From positions 1 through 8,741 of the forward strand of contig CAMWUS010000046.1 of the NCBI GenBank assembly GCA_947177495.1: 8,741 nt of DNA, written 5' to 3'. Positions 6,887 through 8,741 of the stretch are shown here, piece after piece. Below the pieces are notes generated by a model that saw only the letters and a program-made list of their open reading frames with translations, was not told where the DNA came from and made no database searches. The translations under genes were made by a program, and so were the position numbers. Positions within the stretch are counted from its first letter, which is position 1. The number at the start of each line of letters is the position of its first letter. This DNA comes from an uncultured Clostridia bacterium (GTDB taxonomy: Bacteria; Bacillota; Clostridia; Christensenellales; Borkfalkiaceae).

Positions 6887-7666
6887 ATGTTACATTTCAA
6901 TTTGGAAAAACCCGTAGAAATATTATGGTTCGGGGAATTCATCTCTCCCGACAAAGGGTGGAAGCACCTCACCCGCACGCTATACGAATACGAACTCATG
7001 ATCGTCACCGAAGGCACGCTTTGGATTGCGGACGAACGGGAAGAATACGAAATTCACGCGGGGGAATACCTGATTATGTCCCCCACCCGTTTTCAGCACG
7101 GCACGCGGGAATGCCGTTGCCGTTTTTATTGGCTGCACTTTCGAGCGGAATCGGTGAACCACACGCTTACGATGCCCGCGCACGGGCGGTTTACCAATGC
7201 GGAAACGCTTACCTCGCTTGCAAACGCGTTCTTTCGGGGCGAAGAGCGCGACCACCGCGGTCCCTTTTCCCGCTATATCGCAACGGCGCTCTTATTAGAG
7301 CTCGCCTCGGCGGAAGCGACGCAGGAAGAACGCACCCGCAACAATATTGCGGACAAAGTAAAGAGCTTCGTGCAGTGGCACCGTTTTTCCGACGTACGCG
7401 TAGACGCGCTTGCAAAAGAGCTCGGCTATCACGAAAAATACCTTTCCACGGCATTCCATAAGGCAACGGGGATTCCCCTCAAACGCTATCTTGTGAGCGA
7501 ACGACTCAACGAAGCGAAACGCCTGCTTGCCGACACCAACTACACCGTGGCGGAAGTCGCTTATTATCTCAACTTCGAAAACCCGCACAATTTTTCCCGC
7601 TTCTTCAAAAAGGAATGCGGCATCACACCGCTTGCCTACCGCACCCAACTGACTGCTCAAAAGTAA
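6887..7666 (+). CDS. AraC-family transcriptional regulator (cupin plus double HTH)
   Basis: This is a 259-residue cytoplasmic DNA-binding protein of the usual size for sugar-responsive AraC/XylS regulators. The N-terminal half (about 10-100) reads as an AraC-type cupin effector domain, with successive short beta strands such as ELMIVTEGTLWI (36-47), HAGEYLIMSP (57-66) and CRFYWLHF (78-85). The C-terminal half holds the two helix-turn-helix motifs. The first is at about 168-195, with VDALAKELGYHEKYLSTAFHK at its centre. The second is at about 217-245 and carries the hallmark pattern VAEVAYYLNFENPHNFSRFFKK followed by GITPLAYR (245-252). The ATG at 6887 follows AAAAGG with a 6-base spacer. It is transcribed divergently from the DUF1680 glycosidase over a 129-base region, the typical layout for a local regulator, so it probably controls that gene, perhaps the GH43 gene, and itself. 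The ligand, perhaps L-arabinose or an arabino-oligosaccharide, is inference. No convincing hairpin terminator follows it. Confidence 0.92.
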   Translation: MLHFNLEKPVEILWFGEFISPDKGWKHLTRTLYEYELMIVTEGTLWIADEREEYEIHAGEYLIMSPTRFQHGTRECRCRFYWLHFRAESVNHTLTMPAHGRFTNAETLTSLANAFFRGEERDHRGPFSRYIATALLLELASAEATQEERTRNNIADKVKSFVQWHRFSDVRVDALAKELGYHEKYLSTAFHKATGIPLKRYLVSERLNEAKRLLADTNYTVAEVAYYLNFENPHNFSRFFKKECGITPLAYRTQLTAQK

Positions 7667-7741
7667 ATAGTGCTATTCGGTATCCGCCAATTTAGGATTA
7701 AACGCATATCGGTTTTAAATTCAATTTTTTATCAAATGTGC

Positions 7742-7770
7742 TTGAAAAAAATGTTTTACTATGATAAAAT
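7742..7770 (+). promoter_or_regulatory. Predicted promoter of the Mrr-like gene
   Basis: TTGAAA (7742-7747) and TAAAAT (7765-7770) are 17 bases apart, and the -10 is extended by TGA. This is a strong sigma70/sigmaA-type promoter within the AT-rich gap that follows the AraC-family gene. Transcription would start near 7777, about 35 bases before the ATG. Confidence 0.75.
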
Positions 7771-7795
7771 ATAAATATAGTGAAATATAAACATA
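7767..7795 (+). repeat. 13-bp direct repeat at the Mrr-like promoter start site
   Basis: AAATATAAATATA (7767-7779) and AAATATAAACATA (7783-7795) match at 12 of 13 bases with a 16-bp period. They span the end of the -10 element and the expected transcription start. They may be an operator, or an accident of AT-rich composition. Confidence 0.35.
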
Positions 7796-7811
7796 CAAAT
7801 TGAGGAATATC

Positions 7812-8741
7812 ATGGCGATTACAAGTAACGATAAGGCAAAGGTTATAGCAGCCGTATCAGACTACCTTTCTTCTCACAAATCGGCAACACGCAAAGAGAT
7901 TATTGAGGGTGTTTTAGATATTTTCGGATTTTCCGATAAAGAAAAACAAAACAAAGCCGGCAACTCAAAATGCAACAATATTCGTAGTTACGCAGGTTCG
8001 GCTTTAAACGATATGAGCTCCAACGGCGATATAAAAAATGAAAACGGTAAGTATTCGTTAATTAAAGAAAAAGCGATTGTTGTTAAAGAAGACCAATGCA
8101 AAAGCGCAATATTAAACCTTTTAAAGAAAAAGCCCTACACGAAAAAAGATTTATACTCCGCTCTTCAGCAGCATTTTAAAACCGATAAAACAAAAACCGT
8201 TAGTGATGATAACGCTTTAAAGGGATTGGCGGGGAATTTATTAAACAGCCTTATAACCGCGAACAAAATACTTTTAGAGGACGGAAAATACTCGTTAGCG
8301 GTGCAAGTAGAAAAGAAAGTCTATCCCAAACAACCTGTTGCGGAAGAAACTTTTGAAAAATTGTTTTTAGAACGGTTATGCAACTGTGGTGGAGATTTTT
8401 TTGAAAGATTCGTTTCAAATTTGCTTGAAAAATATTTCATTATTACAGGCAGAGATGTCCTTAATTGCGACGTCATAGGCGGAGCAAATGACGGCGGTAT
8501 AGACGTAATAATAGATACTATCGAAGAACTCGGATTTACAGAACATATTATGATACAGGCGAAGTGCCGTAAAAATATACAGATTACCGAAAAAGAAGTT
8601 CGCGAATTTTACGGCGCGCTAAATGCAAAAGGCGGTAGTCGGGGAATATTTATTACAACTTCTACATTCCACCCTTGTGCCGAAAAATTCCTCTTTGCAA
8701 TCAATAACTGTGTTGGAATTAACGGAAGTAAAATATTTGCT
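7812..8741 (+). CDS. Mrr-like restriction endonuclease with duplicated winged-helix N-terminus, 3' end cut by window edge
   Basis: 310 residues are readable from the ATG at 7812, which follows GAGGA at 7802-7806, with no stop before the window edge. Residues about 180-310 form an Mrr-type PD-(D/E)XK nuclease domain: FFERFVSNLLEKYF (196-209) with E198, NDGGID (226-231), and IQAK (248-251) giving the D...QxK active site. ITEKEVREFYGAL (258-270) and GIFITTSTF (278-286) follow, both in Mrr family style. The N-terminus holds two similar helical repeats (about 7-83 and 92-162), each ending GKYSL, probably tandem winged-helix DNA-binding domains. Mrr proteins are type IV restriction enzymes that cut modified (methylated) foreign DNA. 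The exact target here cannot be read from sequence. Base composition is clearly more AT-rich than the other genes, suggesting horizontal acquisition. A nuclease in a larger defence system, or a non-restriction Mrr-fold protein, is possible. It is not obviously connected to the arabinan genes. Confidence 0.85.
   Translation, partial: MAITSNDKAKVIAAVSDYLSSHKSATRKEIIEGVLDIFGFSDKEKQNKAGNSKCNNIRSYAGSALNDMSSNGDIKNENGKYSLIKEKAIVVKEDQCKSAILNLLKKKPYTKKDLYSALQQHFKTDKTKTVSDDNALKGLAGNLLNSLITANKILLEDGKYSLAVQVEKKVYPKQPVAEETFEKLFLERLCNCGGDFFERFVSNLLEKYFIITGRDVLNCDVIGGANDGGIDVIIDTIEELGFTEHIMIQAKCRKNIQITEKEVREFYGALNAKGGSRGIFITTSTFHPCAEKFLFAINNCVGINGSKIFA

Noticed and set aside
6498..6917. Plus-strand open frame of 139 codons crossing the divergent promoter region
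   Set aside because: It overlaps the glycosidase signal peptide antisense, the promoters and the start of the AraC-family gene, and has no coding evidence.
7667..7741. Possible terminator after the AraC-family gene
   Set aside because: The gap has T-rich runs but only 3-4 bp stems such as CGG/CCG. No hairpin followed by a T tract is convincing.
1..8741. tRNA, rRNA, CRISPR array, insertion sequence or attachment site
   Set aside because: No cloverleaf, regularly spaced repeats, transposase motifs or terminal inverted repeats were seen on either strand. The gaps between genes are all under 160 bases.

Overview
The window looks like a chromosomal segment of a Gram-positive, probably gut-dwelling Clostridia-type Firmicute. 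The basis is two large lipoproteins with type II signal peptides and no outer-membrane machinery, sigma70/sigmaA-type promoters with extended -10 elements, strong purine Shine-Dalgarno sites and intrinsic terminators. The multidomain plant-cell-wall glycosidases are of a kind common in gut Clostridia. Most of the window is moderately GC-rich (35 of 60 bases in one hand-counted line, 5041-5100). The right end is AT-rich (23 of 60 in 7861-7920). The taxonomic placement is inference.

Layout, left to right. (1) 1-1279, minus strand: the ribosome-assembly GTPase der, cut by the left window edge after 426 residues, with its own near-consensus promoter. (2) 1438-3570, minus: a 710-residue lipoprotein with a GH43 catalytic domain, probably an arabinan endo-1,5-alpha-L-arabinosidase, followed by a strong hairpin terminator. 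(3) 3695-6757, minus: a 1020-residue lipoprotein with a DUF1680 catalytic domain (GH127/GH146, beta-L-arabinofuranosidase) and a long C-terminal region ending in a malectin-like module, also with its own terminator. (4) 6887-7666, plus: an AraC-family regulator divergent from gene 3. The two genes share a 129-base intergenic region in which the predicted promoters overlap. (5) 7812-8741, plus: an AT-rich gene with two N-terminal winged-helix-like repeats and an Mrr-type restriction endonuclease domain, cut by the right window edge.

Genes 2 to 4 read as a compact arabinan-utilisation locus. The AraC-type protein would sense a sugar and control two cell-surface enzymes: one cuts the alpha-1,5 arabinan backbone and the other removes beta-L-arabinofuranose residues. 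No transporter or intracellular arabinose pathway is in the window. A short inverted repeat with the core CATTTTATG occurs in both glycosidase promoter regions and is a candidate shared operator. The AT-rich Mrr-like gene differs in composition from the rest and may be the edge of an acquired defence region. All gaps between genes are shorter than 160 bases. I found no tRNA, rRNA, CRISPR array or insertion sequence. The window is mostly interpretable in terms of known families. The least explained parts are the C-terminal half of gene 3, the repeats in the promoter regions and the Mrr-like gene.
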